Position numbers and translations under genes: made by a program
Notes under the pieces: generated by a model
What the model saw: only the letters and a program-made list of their open reading frames with translations
Databases searched by the model: none
What the model was told of the DNA's origin: nothing
NCBI RefSeq assembly: GCF_000336955.1
Contig: NZ_AOLI01000019.1
Span: forward strand, 227,997-291,996
Reading direction: 5' to 3'
Length of the DNA: 64,000 bases
DNA from: Haloferax larsenii JCM 13917
GTDB lineage: Archaea; Halobacteriota; Halobacteria; Halobacteriales; Haloferacaceae
Shown: positions 25,056-33,764 of the stretch, piece after piece
How positions within the stretch are numbered: the stretch's first letter is position 1
Layout of the letters: each line of letters starts with the position of its first letter

Positions 25056-25148
25056 ATCATCACTTGTGCTGTTCCAAAGATAAATCACGGTCTCACGCAC
25101 TCCACCGTTCGAAACAACGAACTTATATACATTCCATTATCACTTGCA

Positions 25149-25164
25149 TTGGCCGGTCGGCTAA
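25149..25164. promoter_or_regulatory. TetR-type operator before the rhodanese gene
   Basis: TTGGCCG-GT-CGGCTAA: 7-bp arms with one mismatch, same core as 24408-24433. A TATA box (TATATA, about 25124-25129) places the transcription start inside this site, where a bound repressor would block initiation. Confidence 0.65.
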
Positions 25165-25187
25165 ATCGGCGACGTCGCTACTGTAAT

Positions 25188-25655
25188 ATGATACCTATGG
25201 AACCGAAGACAACACAAACAAAGACGCTCAAGGACCGCCTCGCACATTTCCGATCACGGCATGATGCGCAGGTGAGTCCAATGAATCTCCGAGCATTGCA
25301 AGATGAAGAGCAAGCGGACGTGACACTCGTCGACGTGCGAGTTGGACCGCCCAGTCTGCTCGAAGAGCACATCCCAGGATCGATTCACATTCCGCAGTCG
25401 GATATCGAAGCACGGGCTGACGAGTTGCCGGACGATTCGCTTATCGTTCTTTACTGCTGGGACACGTGGTGTAGTCTGGCAATTAAATCAGCGATCCCGC
25501 TTCTCGAACGGGGGTATGACGTTAAAGAGTTGTATGGCGGAATTGCAGCATGGAACACCCTTGAACTCCCGACGGAGCCGGTAGAGGATGCTGAACAGAA
25601 AACAGCGGAACAGAAGATCCAAGACGACGGTTGGGACAAATCGTGTGGCTGTTGA
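25188..25655 (+). CDS. Rhodanese-like sulfurtransferase domain protein
   Basis: 155 residues from the ATG at 25188 (an ATG at 25197 is also possible). The rhodanese fold shows as VTLVDVRVGPPSLLEEHIPGSIHIP, then the active-site loop LYCWDTWCSLAIKSA with the catalytic Cys and a second Cys five residues later, then the ERGYDVKELYGGIAAW C-terminal block. The tail ends in SCGC, a further Cys pair that could relay sulfane sulfur. Divergent from TetR and under its likely operator. Role in sulfur transfer or thiol stress is inferred. Confidence 0.88.
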   Translation: MIPMEPKTTQTKTLKDRLAHFRSRHDAQVSPMNLRALQDEEQADVTLVDVRVGPPSLLEEHIPGSIHIPQSDIEARADELPDDSLIVLYCWDTWCSLAIKSAIPLLERGYDVKELYGGIAAWNTLELPTEPVEDAEQKTAEQKIQDDGWDKSCGC

Positions 25656-25775
25656 GTACTGACTACCGATTCCGAGTTACACTCCGAAGTCAGGCTACAG
25701 TTCCGAGCGGCACCCATACGGGTGTTGGGAATTGACCACGATGTAGCCGCAGTCAACCGGTTCGGTGGAAATGCC

Positions 25776-25967
25776 TTACGGCAACTGTTCTTCGGTAACT
25801 GGAGCCAGGTGTAACAGCTCGCCGCCGTCAGTCTCCATCCACTCACCGCCCGTCTCGGAGTCCCAACAGCAGACGTGCCAGATATCGCGCTCTAAGTGCT
25901 CCCAAATCTGGACATCCGAGTAATACCGGCCGTCGGAACAGGCGTAGAACGACTTCATGTGCGCCAT
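25776..25967 (-). CDS. Small Trp/Cys-containing protein, unknown
   Basis: 63 residues from the ATG at 25967 (60 from 25958). The sequence, FYACSDGRYYSDVQIWEHLERDIWHVCCWDS onward, has a balanced composition with four Trp and three Cys, unlike the opposite-strand frames. No domain recognised. The frame extends upstream to 26042, but that part looks non-coding. Confidence 0.45.
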   Translation of the reverse strand: MAHMKSFYACSDGRYYSDVQIWEHLERDIWHVCCWDSETGGEWMETDGGELLHLAPVTEEQLP

Positions 25968-26307
25968 CCCACGGTGGGTGAGGGAGGTATCCACTGGTGT
26001 CGTGCTTGTGTGACCGCACACACTGTGGCCTCCGGACACCACGTCGTCTCACTCCCCCGGTCGAAACGCCTTGGTCCGAACTGCTCGTCTCTATCGTCAG
26101 TTTTCATAGTTCTCTCAGCGTGTTTGCCGTCCACTCACGTAGCCACTCTCACCAAGTGGGGGACGGTGTTGAAACGGCAGTCACTGAGATGTTCTTTGGT
26201 AACACGAACACCGACGCTAGTCATCTAGGTCGCGCAGACAGGAATACTGGCTAGCCAGCTAGTGCCGGTGAGTGAAATTCGTGACATCCCAGGAGCTCAT
26301 CTTGAAA

Positions 26308-26433
26308 ATGGGGTCTCAGTCCCCACTGGATACCGGGATGTGTACAAAATCTCAGACCGTCGTCACGATGATTCTCGGTGGAGCGACGGTCGCACTGGTC
26401 ATCTCGTACTCGCTCTTGAAAGCAGGCCTCTGA
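26308..26433 (+). CDS. 41-residue membrane microprotein (tentative)
   Basis: An ATG at 26308 opens a frame ending in TGA at 26431. After a polar start it contains TVVTMILGGATVALVISYSLL, a clean transmembrane helix, and stops four residues later. A longer form from the GTG at 26272 is possible. Supported only by hydrophobicity and position in an empty stretch. Confidence 0.35.
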   Translation: MGSQSPLDTGMCTKSQTVVTMILGGATVALVISYSLLKAGL

Positions 26434-26504
26434 TACCGACACCATCTACGGTAGTCATTCGAGGTGGTGGGTGCGGCTGACTGGGAGAGTTTCCCGGGGT
26501 ACGA

Positions 26505-27761
26505 CTACCCGGAGACGACGTCCGAAACCACCTCGGGTGCGACGAAGCGCGTCTCGCCGTCCCGCGTTTCGAGTTCGACATCGCCCGTCTCACGGAAGCT
26601 GTTTCCGAGGATGACCTTTCGGGGGATTCCGAGCAAGTCGCTCTCGGCGAATCGCTCGCCGATAGTCTGGTCCTCGTCGTCGAACAGGAGCACCTCGTCG
26701 CGGCCGCACGCGTCGTAGATGCGGTCGGCCGCGTCCGCGAGGTCGCCCTCGTATTCGAGGGGGATAATCGAAACCTCGTAGGGGGCCACGCTTCCGTTAT
26801 CGGTGACGGGCCACCGGAGGCCGCCGTCGTCGCCGTGTTGTTCGACGAGCGTGTGGAGGAGGCGCTCGACGCCGATGCCGTAGCTTCCCATTCGGACGAG
26901 TCGCTTCGAGCCGTCGGCCGTGTCGAGCGTGAGGTCGGCGGGCTCGGAGTATCGCGTCCCGAGTTTGAACACGTGGCCGACTTCGATTCCCTCGCCCGCG
27001 ACGAGCGCCGCACCGCAGTCGGGGCAGGTGTCTCCGTCGGTGAGAGAGGTGCCGGGTGATTCGTCCGTGACGCCGACACGACACCCGTCAGTCCGGCAGT
27101 AGACGAGTTCCTCGGATCCGGTTTCGACGGGGGCGACGAACTCCTCGGAGGTTGAGCCACCCATCACGCTGTTCGACGCGTCGACGACGACGAAGTCGAG
27201 CCCGACCGCGTCGAAGATGCGACAGTAGGCGTCCCGGACGCGAGCGTACCACTCGTCCAGCGACGCTTCGGTCGCGTGGAGGCTGTAGGCGTCTTTCATC
27301 GTGAACTCCTTCGTTCGGAGGAGCCCGTTTCGGGGGTGGTCGTCGCGGTGTTTCCGTTCGACCTGATACAGGAGGAGGGGAACGTCCTCGTAGGACCGAA
27401 CGGTGCCCTCGACGAGGTGGACGATTCCTTCCTCGTGCGAGGGCGCGAGGCACATCGCCTGCCCGTCGCGGTTTTCGAAGGTGAACATCTCACCTTCGAA
27501 ACTCCCCCAGCGACCGCTCTGTCTCCAGACATCGCTGTACTGGAGATTGGGGAGGCTGACGGCCTGTCCACCGATGGCGTCCATCTCAGTTCTGATTCGG
27601 GTGATGAGCTTCTGTCGGACACGCTCGCCCGTGGGTGTGAACCCGAACAGGCCGCTTCCGAACTGTCTGACGAGTCCGGCGCGTACCGCGAGTTCGACAG
27701 CGTCGTTCTCCCAGCCTTCGGTCTCGCGGCTGGTGAACAGGGTCGCGTCGCTACGCCGCAT
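26505..27761 (-). CDS. Bacterial-type prolyl-tRNA synthetase-like protein lacking the editing domain
   Basis: 418 residues; the ATG at 27761 has a GAGGTGA Shine-Dalgarno 5 nt upstream. The order and motifs are those of bacterial ProRS: RAGLVRQFGSGLFGFTPTGERV, motif 2 (YQVERKHRDD...LLRTKEFTMKDAYS, about 132-160), motif 3 MGSYGIGVERLL (about 291-302), and an anticodon-binding domain with FAESDLLGIPRKVILG. Where bacterial ProRS carries an editing insert of about 180 residues, there is a short module with Cys 222, 227, 246 and 249 (YCRTDGC...CPDCG), likely binding zinc. Haloarchaea normally use an archaeal-type ProRS, so this is probably a second or repurposed enzyme. Confidence 0.85.
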   Translation of the reverse strand: MRRSDATLFTSRETEGWENDAVELAVRAGLVRQFGSGLFGFTPTGERVRQKLITRIRTEMDAIGGQAVSLPNLQYSDVWRQSGRWGSFEGEMFTFENRDGQAMCLAPSHEEGIVHLVEGTVRSYEDVPLLLYQVERKHRDDHPRNGLLRTKEFTMKDAYSLHATEASLDEWYARVRDAYCRIFDAVGLDFVVVDASNSVMGGSTSEEFVAPVETGSEELVYCRTDGCRVGVTDESPGTSLTDGDTCPDCGAALVAGEGIEVGHVFKLGTRYSEPADLTLDTADGSKRLVRMGSYGIGVERLLHTLVEQHGDDGGLRWPVTDNGSVAPYEVSIIPLEYEGDLADAADRIYDACGRDEVLLFDDEDQTIGERFAESDLLGIPRKVILGNSFRETGDVELETRDGETRFVAPEVVSDVVSG

Positions 27762-28070
27762 TGCGCTCACCTCGGGCGTAGCGGGTGCTGTGGAACTTGA
27801 CGGATGACAGTGAACTGCTCGTCAGTACTCGGGGAGAAACAGCGTCGATACGACTATCGCGGAACCCAGCCGTGAGCCACGTCCGACTCACGGCTTCGAA
27901 TGCAGGTTCGGTTGCTTCGAGTCATGCGACCGGACCGACTCGGTTCCTGTTATTAAATCCCCGTGACACTACTGTCGAAGTCGGGTGTGGTGCTCCTGGT
28001 CATCTCGGGTTCTCGAACAGTTCCGCCAACCGCAGATAGATTTATCAACTCGGGACACGATTTGGTTACT

Positions 28071-28175
28071 ATGATAGTTGTAAAGAATTCCGAACTCGAC
28101 ACCACCGCTCGCCAGACAGCAGTCCGCCGCACGGCCACCTTCTCCGAGATGGCCGAAACGATGCGAAGCATCTGA
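28071..28175 (+). CDS. 34-residue leaderless microprotein
   Basis: An ATG at 28071 stands about 27 nt after a TATA box (TTTATCAA, 28041-28048), the geometry of a leaderless haloarchaeal mRNA. The product begins MIVVKNSELDTTARQTAV and is a basic, amphipathic helix ending in EMAETMRSI. No family recognised. The frame extends upstream without the start, but the promoter spacing fixes this ATG. Confidence 0.5.
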   Translation: MIVVKNSELDTTARQTAVRRTATFSEMAETMRSI

Positions 28176-28221
28176 TTGCGTGAATTTGCGCACTCGTTTT
28201 CGGTCCTTTGACCATTAGTCC

Positions 28222-28284
28222 CTGACAGTCACGCTCGGCAGTTTCACGTGAGGGCCACCCCTAACAGTCACTTCTGACAGTTAC
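28222..28284 (+). repeat. Three direct CTRACAGTYAC repeats upstream of EF-1alpha paralogue
   Basis: Copies at 28222-28232, 28261-28271 and 28274-28284 read CTGACAGTCAC, CTAACAGTCAC and CTGACAGTTAC. They lie 200-265 bp before the tuf-like ATG, in a gene-free stretch (28176-28487). They could be regulator sites; a different partial copy (GGCAGTTTCAC) is at 28237-28247. Confidence 0.5.
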
Positions 28285-28487
28285 ACCTCACTTGGTACTT
28301 GCTCCGACAATCGCACGTCGGAATTCTAACACATCGTGTCTAGTAACATATGTTCTGTAAGAAATATCAGTTCAATTGATATACCTAAACCGCCGAATTT
28401 CAGGTTCTCACAGCGTACATTTCGGGACAACGGATATACTCTTGGATGTCATATTCAACTAGAACGGGCGACAGCGCCCTGGATACT

Positions 28488-29750
28488 ATGGCAGACAAAC
28501 CACACCAAAACCTGGCCATCATCGGGCACGTCGACCACGGGAAATCGACCCTCGTCGGCCGACTCCTGTTCGAGACAGGCAGTATACCCGAGCACATCAT
28601 CGAGCAGCATCGAGAAGAGGCTGAAGAAAAGGGGAAGTCCGGATTCGAGTTCGCGTACGTGATGGACAACCTCGCCGAAGAGCGCGAGCGCGGCGTCACC
28701 ATCGACATCGCTCACCAGCGGTTCGACACGGACAAGTACTACTTCACCATCGTCGACACGCCCGGACACCGCGACTTCGTCAAGAACATGATTACGGGCG
28801 CGTCGCAGGCGGACCACGCGCTTCTCGTCGTCGCCGCCGACGACGGTGTCGCGCCGCAGACCCGCGAGCACGTCTTCCTCGCCCGGACGCTGGGCATCGA
28901 GACGCTCATCGTCGGGGTCAACAAGATGGACGTCGTCGACTACAGCGAAAACACCTACAAACAGGTCAAAGAGGAGGTTCAGCAACTCCTCCAGCAGGTC
29001 CGGTTCGACTCGGACGACGCCCACTTCATCCCCATCTCCGCGTTCGAGGGGGACAACATATCCGAGCACTCGGAGAACATGTCGTGGTTCGATGGACCGA
29101 CGGTGTTAGAGTCGCTAAACAACCTTCCGGAACCGTCGCCGCCGACCGACGCACCGCTTCGCGTCCCGATTCAGGACGTGTACACGATTTCCGGTATTGG
29201 GACAGTTCCCGTCGGCCGCGTCGAGACGGGAGTGCTCAAAACCGGTGACAACGTTCGGTTCATGCCCTCGGATGCGGGCGGCGAGGTCAAGACCATCGAG
29301 ATGCACCACGAGGAAGTCCCGGAGGCAGGCCCCGGTGACAACGTGGGGTTCAACGTTCGCGGTGTCGGCAAAGACGACATCCGCCGCGGGGACGTCTGTG
29401 GCCCGGCCGAGGACCCGCCGTCGGTCGCCAAGACCTTCCAAGCGCAAATCGTCGTCATGCAGCACCCCTCGGTCATCACCGCCGGGTACACGCCGGTCAT
29501 CCACGCCCACACGGCACAGGTCGCGTGTACGTTCGAATCAATCGACCAGAAGCTCGACCCGGCGTCCGGCGAAGTTGCAGAGGAGAATCCGGACTTCATC
29601 AAGGCTGGCGACGCCGCAATCGTGACGCTCCGGCCGCAGAAGCCACTCAGCATCGAACCGTCGTCAGAAATCGCCGAACTCGGAAGCTTCGCCATCCGCG
29701 ACATGGGCCAAACCATCGCGGCCGGCAAAGTCCTCGAAGTCAACGAGTGA
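28488..29750 (+). CDS. tuf: Translation elongation factor 1-alpha, stand-alone paralogue
   Basis: 420 residues from the ATG at 28488. All GTPase motifs are present: GHVDHGKST (G1), ERERGVTID (G2 region), DTPGH (G3) and NKMD (G4), followed by the beta-barrel domains. It should bind GTP and deliver aminoacyl-tRNA to the ribosome. Two points mark it as a second copy: it lies outside the usual rpsL-rpsG-fusA-tuf-rpsJ cluster, and it has DTPGH where I recall DCPGH in the main haloarchaeal protein. Three direct repeats lie upstream, so regulation may differ. Translational fidelity genes are not adjacent. Confidence 0.93.
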   Translation: MADKPHQNLAIIGHVDHGKSTLVGRLLFETGSIPEHIIEQHREEAEEKGKSGFEFAYVMDNLAEERERGVTIDIAHQRFDTDKYYFTIVDTPGHRDFVKNMITGASQADHALLVVAADDGVAPQTREHVFLARTLGIETLIVGVNKMDVVDYSENTYKQVKEEVQQLLQQVRFDSDDAHFIPISAFEGDNISEHSENMSWFDGPTVLESLNNLPEPSPPTDAPLRVPIQDVYTISGIGTVPVGRVETGVLKTGDNVRFMPSDAGGEVKTIEMHHEEVPEAGPGDNVGFNVRGVGKDDIRRGDVCGPAEDPPSVAKTFQAQIVVMQHPSVITAGYTPVIHAHTAQVACTFESIDQKLDPASGEVAEENPDFIKAGDAAIVTLRPQKPLSIEPSSEIAELGSFAIRDMGQTIAAGKVLEVNE

Positions 29751-29802
29751 GCCTATCGCCGGCCTCGCTTCACTCAGCCATTTTCTCGCACTCACAGGAC
29801 AG

Positions 29803-30069
29803 TTAGCGATTGCTCTCGGCGACGTGCTCTCCCGAGTAGAGTGCCGACACCTTCCAGACGTTCGCTCTGACACCTGCTCTCACGAGGTCCATTCGAACCC
29901 TGTCACCGGGCCGGTGGTCTGCGAGGTACGAACGAAGCATCTCGTCGGCGTACGCCGCGACGTGATAGGTCGACCCGTTGTCCCCTCGGACTGTCGCTGC
30001 TCCGTGGTCGTTCACTTCTCGAACGACCGTGTACACTTCCGGCTCCCCCACCACCATTGTCTGGGACAT
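29803..30069 (-). CDS. Small conserved haloarchaeal protein (DUF7999-like)
   Basis: 88 residues. VYTVVREVNDHGAATVRGDNGSTYHVAAYADEMLRSYLADHRPGDRV reads as a small beta-barrel with one helix; similar proteins occur in haloarchaea (I recall DUF7999, unverified). A TATA-like ATTTATTG about 29 nt upstream fits a leaderless start at 30069. Function unknown. Confidence 0.7.
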   Translation of the reverse strand: MSQTMVVGEPEVYTVVREVNDHGAATVRGDNGSTYHVAAYADEMLRSYLADHRPGDRVRMDLVRAGVRANVWKVSALYSGEHVAESNR

Positions 30070-30428
30070 AGTCGTTAATCACGGGTACATTGCCAATAAA
30101 TCTGCCTCAAAAACCAATAAACGAGACGATTGTTGTCTTTCTGTGTGCTGAACACCCATATTTGTAATTACAGGGTGATGGTGGACGTGCGACGGCCGAC
30201 AGAAAGGGTCGAACCCGAAACCGCTCCGTGAACGAATACCGCTCTCCGACCGATTGTGGGATGGGTGGAGTGGGACATCTCGCGGGGTGGACACCATCCA
30301 GAAGAATGGTGGTGTCGTGGGAGTCGACACGCCACACGAGTACGGTCTGTCAGCAACGGAGGGCCGGGCTCGGAAGGATATATGAAGGAACGAAGGATAA
30401 CGAACAGGCTTGATATGGCAAGGTCAGT
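30070..30428. other. Intergenic stretch, no gene recognised
   Basis: 360 bp with the promoter of the preceding minus-strand gene at its left end. Short frames on both strands have skewed composition and no motif. A T-arm-like 11-mer (30206-30216) is not part of a tRNA. Confidence 0.5.
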
Positions 30429-31721
30429 TTACGTGTCCGAGTCGTCTTTGACGCGGCGACGAACGTCGACGTAGAAATTCCGCAGGACGTCGCGGCCGAT
30501 GTGGAGCGGGTCGTCTGGGTCTTCGACGAGGACAGCCGTCACGGTCTGGCGCTGGTCCGCGAGTTCGACGACGACGTCGACCTGCGGTTGGGCGTCCTCG
30601 TCGTCGAGGATTGACGGTGGTTCGGCGCCGACTTCGGTCGCGAGCGCCGCGTCGATACGCGTCTTGGCCGCGCCCGTGTCGATGCGGGCCAGCACTTCCT
30701 TCGAGCCACTGATTCCCGTGACGGTGACGCGCTCTGCGTAGCCGACGACTGGAACACGGTCGTCGTGGACTGACGACGGGGCGTCTTCCGGGGGCGACCC
30801 GTCGAGGACGTGGGACAGGCGCTCGACTGTCTCGTCATCGATGGTGTGGCCAACTCGTTCGAGCGCGAGGCGGGCGATGTACACCGCCGGAGAGCGCCCG
30901 GTCGCTCGGAAGAGCCCGCGGAACCCGGCCGTCGGATTGACCTCCAAGACCAGCCACCCGTTTGGTCCTTCGATGAGGTCGACGCCCGCGTAGTCGAGGC
31001 CGAGCGCTCGAACTGCACGGAGTGCGATTCCAGCAGCCTGTTGGGACAGGTCGTCGGTGGCGTCTTCGACTGTCCCGCCGAGGGCGACGTTCGTCCGCCA
31101 ATCGCCTGCCGGAGCGTACCGATACATAGCCCCGATGATTTCGTCGCCCACGATGTAGACGCGCAGGTCGCGGTGGTCGCCGTCTTCGGGGTCGAGATAC
31201 GTCTGGATGAACGCACGCCGACCATCCACCGTCGGCGAAATCGTCTTGTCGTGGTCGACTAACCAGGTTCCGCCGCCGTTGGTTCCGATGGCGGTCTTGT
31301 AGACGAACGGGAGTTCGAACGCCGAGCGCGCGTCGTTCAGATGTGCTTCGTCGGTCGCGAGGTAACTGTGCGGGACCGGGACGTCAGCCGCCGCGAGGCG
31401 TGTCGCGGTCGCGTGTTTGTGGATTGAAAAGAGGACGTTTCGCGGGTCGTTGAGAACGGGGCGCGCGGCGGCGTAACAACTGGCGATAGAGAGGTCTTCG
31501 AGCGGTGTCGACGACTTCGAAAGGAGGAGTCGATTGACGACGACGTCTACGTCCGGTTCGAATGCAACACCCGTCTCCGAGACGTCGATGCCGATTGCCT
31601 CCTCGTGGAGCCAGACGGCGTCGTGGCCGACTGCTGCAACCGCGTTGCTAATCGCCTTCGTCTCGCGGCTATTGTGAAACGACAGGATTCCAACCGTCAC
31701 TGTCGCCGAGTCCCCAGACAT
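30429..31721 (-). CDS. RimK-like ATP-grasp ligase fused to retropepsin-like (DUF785) domain
   Basis: 430 residues from the ATG at 31721. Residues about 1-300 form a RimK-type ATP-grasp ligase: HKHATATRLAAADVPVPHSYL, VYKTAIGTNGGGTWL, DLRVYIVGDEIIGAMYRYA and VDLIEGPNGWLVLEVNPTAGFRG, which contains the metal-binding Glu/Asn. Residues about 330-425 form an aspartic-protease-like domain with RIDTGAAKTRI (Asp 348) and a final HIGRDVL, typical of RimK-associated zinc/aspartic proteases (RimB/DUF785). The ligase half would add amino acids such as glutamate to a protein or small molecule; the protease half may trim them. The two are usually separate genes. Substrate unknown. Confidence 0.87.
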   Translation of the reverse strand: MSGDSATVTVGILSFHNSRETKAISNAVAAVGHDAVWLHEEAIGIDVSETGVAFEPDVDVVVNRLLLSKSSTPLEDLSIASCYAAARPVLNDPRNVLFSIHKHATATRLAAADVPVPHSYLATDEAHLNDARSAFELPFVYKTAIGTNGGGTWLVDHDKTISPTVDGRRAFIQTYLDPEDGDHRDLRVYIVGDEIIGAMYRYAPAGDWRTNVALGGTVEDATDDLSQQAAGIALRAVRALGLDYAGVDLIEGPNGWLVLEVNPTAGFRGLFRATGRSPAVYIARLALERVGHTIDDETVERLSHVLDGSPPEDAPSSVHDDRVPVVGYAERVTVTGISGSKEVLARIDTGAAKTRIDAALATEVGAEPPSILDDEDAQPQVDVVVELADQRQTVTAVLVEDPDDPLHIGRDVLRNFYVDVRRRVKDDSDT

Positions 31722-31976
31722 ACGAGACGTAGGCGACGAAGGTGTATCAGCACGTCGGGCCCTGTGATGGGAGACGTTCGTCCGCAAGAGGCGTCAGCCC
31801 GAGCGACGGGCTTTCGCCTGTGATGGCGCGCGGGAATTCGGGCCCACCGTGCTCATGAAGATGTCACAGTCATGGACACTAGCACCACGCTCCCACGTGG
31901 TGATTCTGGTACCTGCTCGCCGGGAATCGGAGACGGCGGGACTGACGTCAGCCTGCCGTCTCCGCTGGAGTGGTGC

Positions 31977-33545
31977 TTACTCCTTCTCGGTGATAGTCAC
32001 CGTGTAGCTGCCACTTCCCGAGTAGCTGTCGACCATCATGGCGAGGTCGGCCGACGTGTCGGGGTTGTCGATGGTAATCTGCTCGTTGCTGTCGGTGGTC
32101 CACGAGCGGTAGTCGTAGGTGCTCGTCGAGGGGCACGTGCCGGAGCCCTCGTTGACGTAGAGGTCGAAGTCGGCGTTGGTCGGGCCACTGAGTTCGACGA
32201 CGACCTGGGACGGGGAGCTGTACTCCCACGTGTAGGACCAGCAGTCGGAATCGGCGTTCGACGAGAGCGAGTCGTCGATGGTCGTGGTGGTCGACCCACC
32301 GCCGCCACCGCCACCACCGCCGCCGCCACTTCCTGGGTCAGTGGTGACAGCGTTGGCAGCGTCGACGCGGCCTGAACCCTGCTTCGCGGTGCTCAGTCCG
32401 ACGTCGACCGCCGTGTTCTTCAGGTGGTTCCGAAGGTCGGACGGCGAGAGGTCGTAGACGTCGAGTGCGAGTCCGGCCACGCCGGAGACGACGGGCGTCG
32501 CCATCGACGTGCCGGAGATTTCCTTGTACTCGGTGCTGGTCGTCCAGCAAGAGAGCACGTTGGTACCGGGTGCGGCGAGGTCGATTTCGTCGCCGTAGTT
32601 GGAGTACCGCGCGAGCGTCTCGTCGGGGTCGAGCGCCGAGACAGCGAGACACTCGCTGTAGGCGGCCGGGTAGGAGACGTTGCGGCGACCGTCGTTGCCG
32701 GCAGCGGCGACGACGAGCGACCCCTGCTGGGTCGCGTAGGTCACGGCGTTCTTCATCGTCGAGGAGTAGCCGCCACCGCCCAGCGAGAGGTTGATGACGT
32801 CTGCACCCTGGTCTGCGGCCCACTCGACGGCGTCCGCGATGTCACTCGTCGCACCAGAGCCGCCCTCGGAGAGTGCGCGCCCGGAGAGAAGCGTCGAGTT
32901 GCTGATGCCGCCGACGCCCTCGTTGTTGTCCGTCGTCCCGGCGGCGATGCCGGCGACGTGCGTCCCGTGGTACTCGTCGGAGAGCACGTCCGGGTACGGG
33001 TCGTTGTCGTTGTCGACGAAGTCTTGGCCTTTGTCCGACCCGAACCGCGCGGAGAGGTCGGGGTGGTCGTACATGACGCCCTGGTCGACGACGGCGACAG
33101 TCACGTTGGAGCTACCGAGCGTCGTGTCCCACGCGGTGTCTGCGTTGACCTGCTGTGGGGCATACTGGCTGCCATACTTGGGGTCGTTCGCCGTATAGAG
33201 AGCTTCGAGCGTCGCGTTCTCTTCGGCGTACTTCACTTCGTCTTTCTTCGTGATTGCCTCGATGAAGTTCTCCCGAGCGTGCGAGGGAGCCTTCGAGGGG
33301 AACTTGACTGCCGCGTAGCTGAGCGACTTGTTTTCGTGAACAACCTCGGCGTTACCCGGAACGTGTTGTTCGACGGCCGCTTGCGGGCTGTCGGCAGTCT
33401 TGGAGACACCAACGAGAATCTCGTCTTTCTTCGGCCCGGGCTCGCGTCCGGGCGTCGCGGAGGTCACGCCAGCCATTCCGGCGAGACCTGCAGCTGCGGA
33501 CAGTTTCAGGAACGTTCGTCTGTCGAAGTTCGGTGTGCCTGCCAT
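31977..33545 (-). CDS. hly: Halolysin, secreted subtilisin-like protease
   Basis: 522 residues from the ATG at 33545. A Tat signal (FDRRTFLKLSAAAGLAGMAG) leads a propeptide, then a peptidase S8 domain with the triad in VAVVDQGV (Asp), EYHGTHVAG (His) and GTSMATP (Ser). A linker of about eleven Gly separates it from a C-terminal PPC-like domain (about 430-522) that aids folding and substrate binding in high salt. The overall sequence is very close to halolysin R4 as remembered. It is exported folded and degrades extracellular protein. Upstream, an inverted repeat (33604-33626) and a TATA-like AACAAATATTG may give growth-phase control. Confidence 0.97.
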   Translation of the reverse strand: MAGTPNFDRRTFLKLSAAAGLAGMAGVTSATPGREPGPKKDEILVGVSKTADSPQAAVEQHVPGNAEVVHENKSLSYAAVKFPSKAPSHARENFIEAITKKDEVKYAEENATLEALYTANDPKYGSQYAPQQVNADTAWDTTLGSSNVTVAVVDQGVMYDHPDLSARFGSDKGQDFVDNDNDPYPDVLSDEYHGTHVAGIAAGTTDNNEGVGGISNSTLLSGRALSEGGSGATSDIADAVEWAADQGADVINLSLGGGGYSSTMKNAVTYATQQGSLVVAAAGNDGRRNVSYPAAYSECLAVSALDPDETLARYSNYGDEIDLAAPGTNVLSCWTTSTEYKEISGTSMATPVVSGVAGLALDVYDLSPSDLRNHLKNTAVDVGLSTAKQGSGRVDAANAVTTDPGSGGGGGGGGGGGSTTTTIDDSLSSNADSDCWSYTWEYSSPSQVVVELSGPTNADFDLYVNEGSGTCPSTSTYDYRSWTTDSNEQITIDNPDTSADLAMMVDSYSGSGSYTVTITEKE

Positions 33546-33603
33546 GGGCAAACAATGCTCAGTGGGGTAGGGCAATATTTGTTAGCTTGACTGAAATTCG
33601 GAT

Positions 33604-33626
33604 TTCACCATTGGCTTCAAGGTGAA
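33604..33626. promoter_or_regulatory. Inverted repeat upstream of halolysin
   Basis: TTCACC and GGTGAA arms (6 bp, 11-bp spacer), 59-81 bp before the halolysin ATG, just upstream of its TATA-like element. Possible regulator site; the gene at 33765 is divergent. Confidence 0.4.
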
Positions 33627-33764
33627 GTTGGAAGAACTCGATAAACCTAAATAAATTCTATAACGATTTTGGTCAGATTCGAACAATTGGGTTCGGCGTG
33701 TCGTGTTCCCGACTGCCGGAGACTCGCTCGAAATGTATAAACCGGAAACTGGGAGAGGTTGTGT

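Noticed and set aside
28336-28662. 108-residue plus-strand frame overlapping tuf start
   Set aside because: Runs into the EF-1alpha gene in another frame and has no domain; the region reads better as promoter.
30206-30216. T-arm-like 11-mer (GGGTTCGACCC on the minus strand)
   Set aside because: No acceptor, D or anticodon arms can be drawn around it.
33674-33684. CAGATTCGAAC similar to the tRNA-Val T arm
   Set aside because: Only 11 bp match and no adjoining acceptor sequence; chance is likely.
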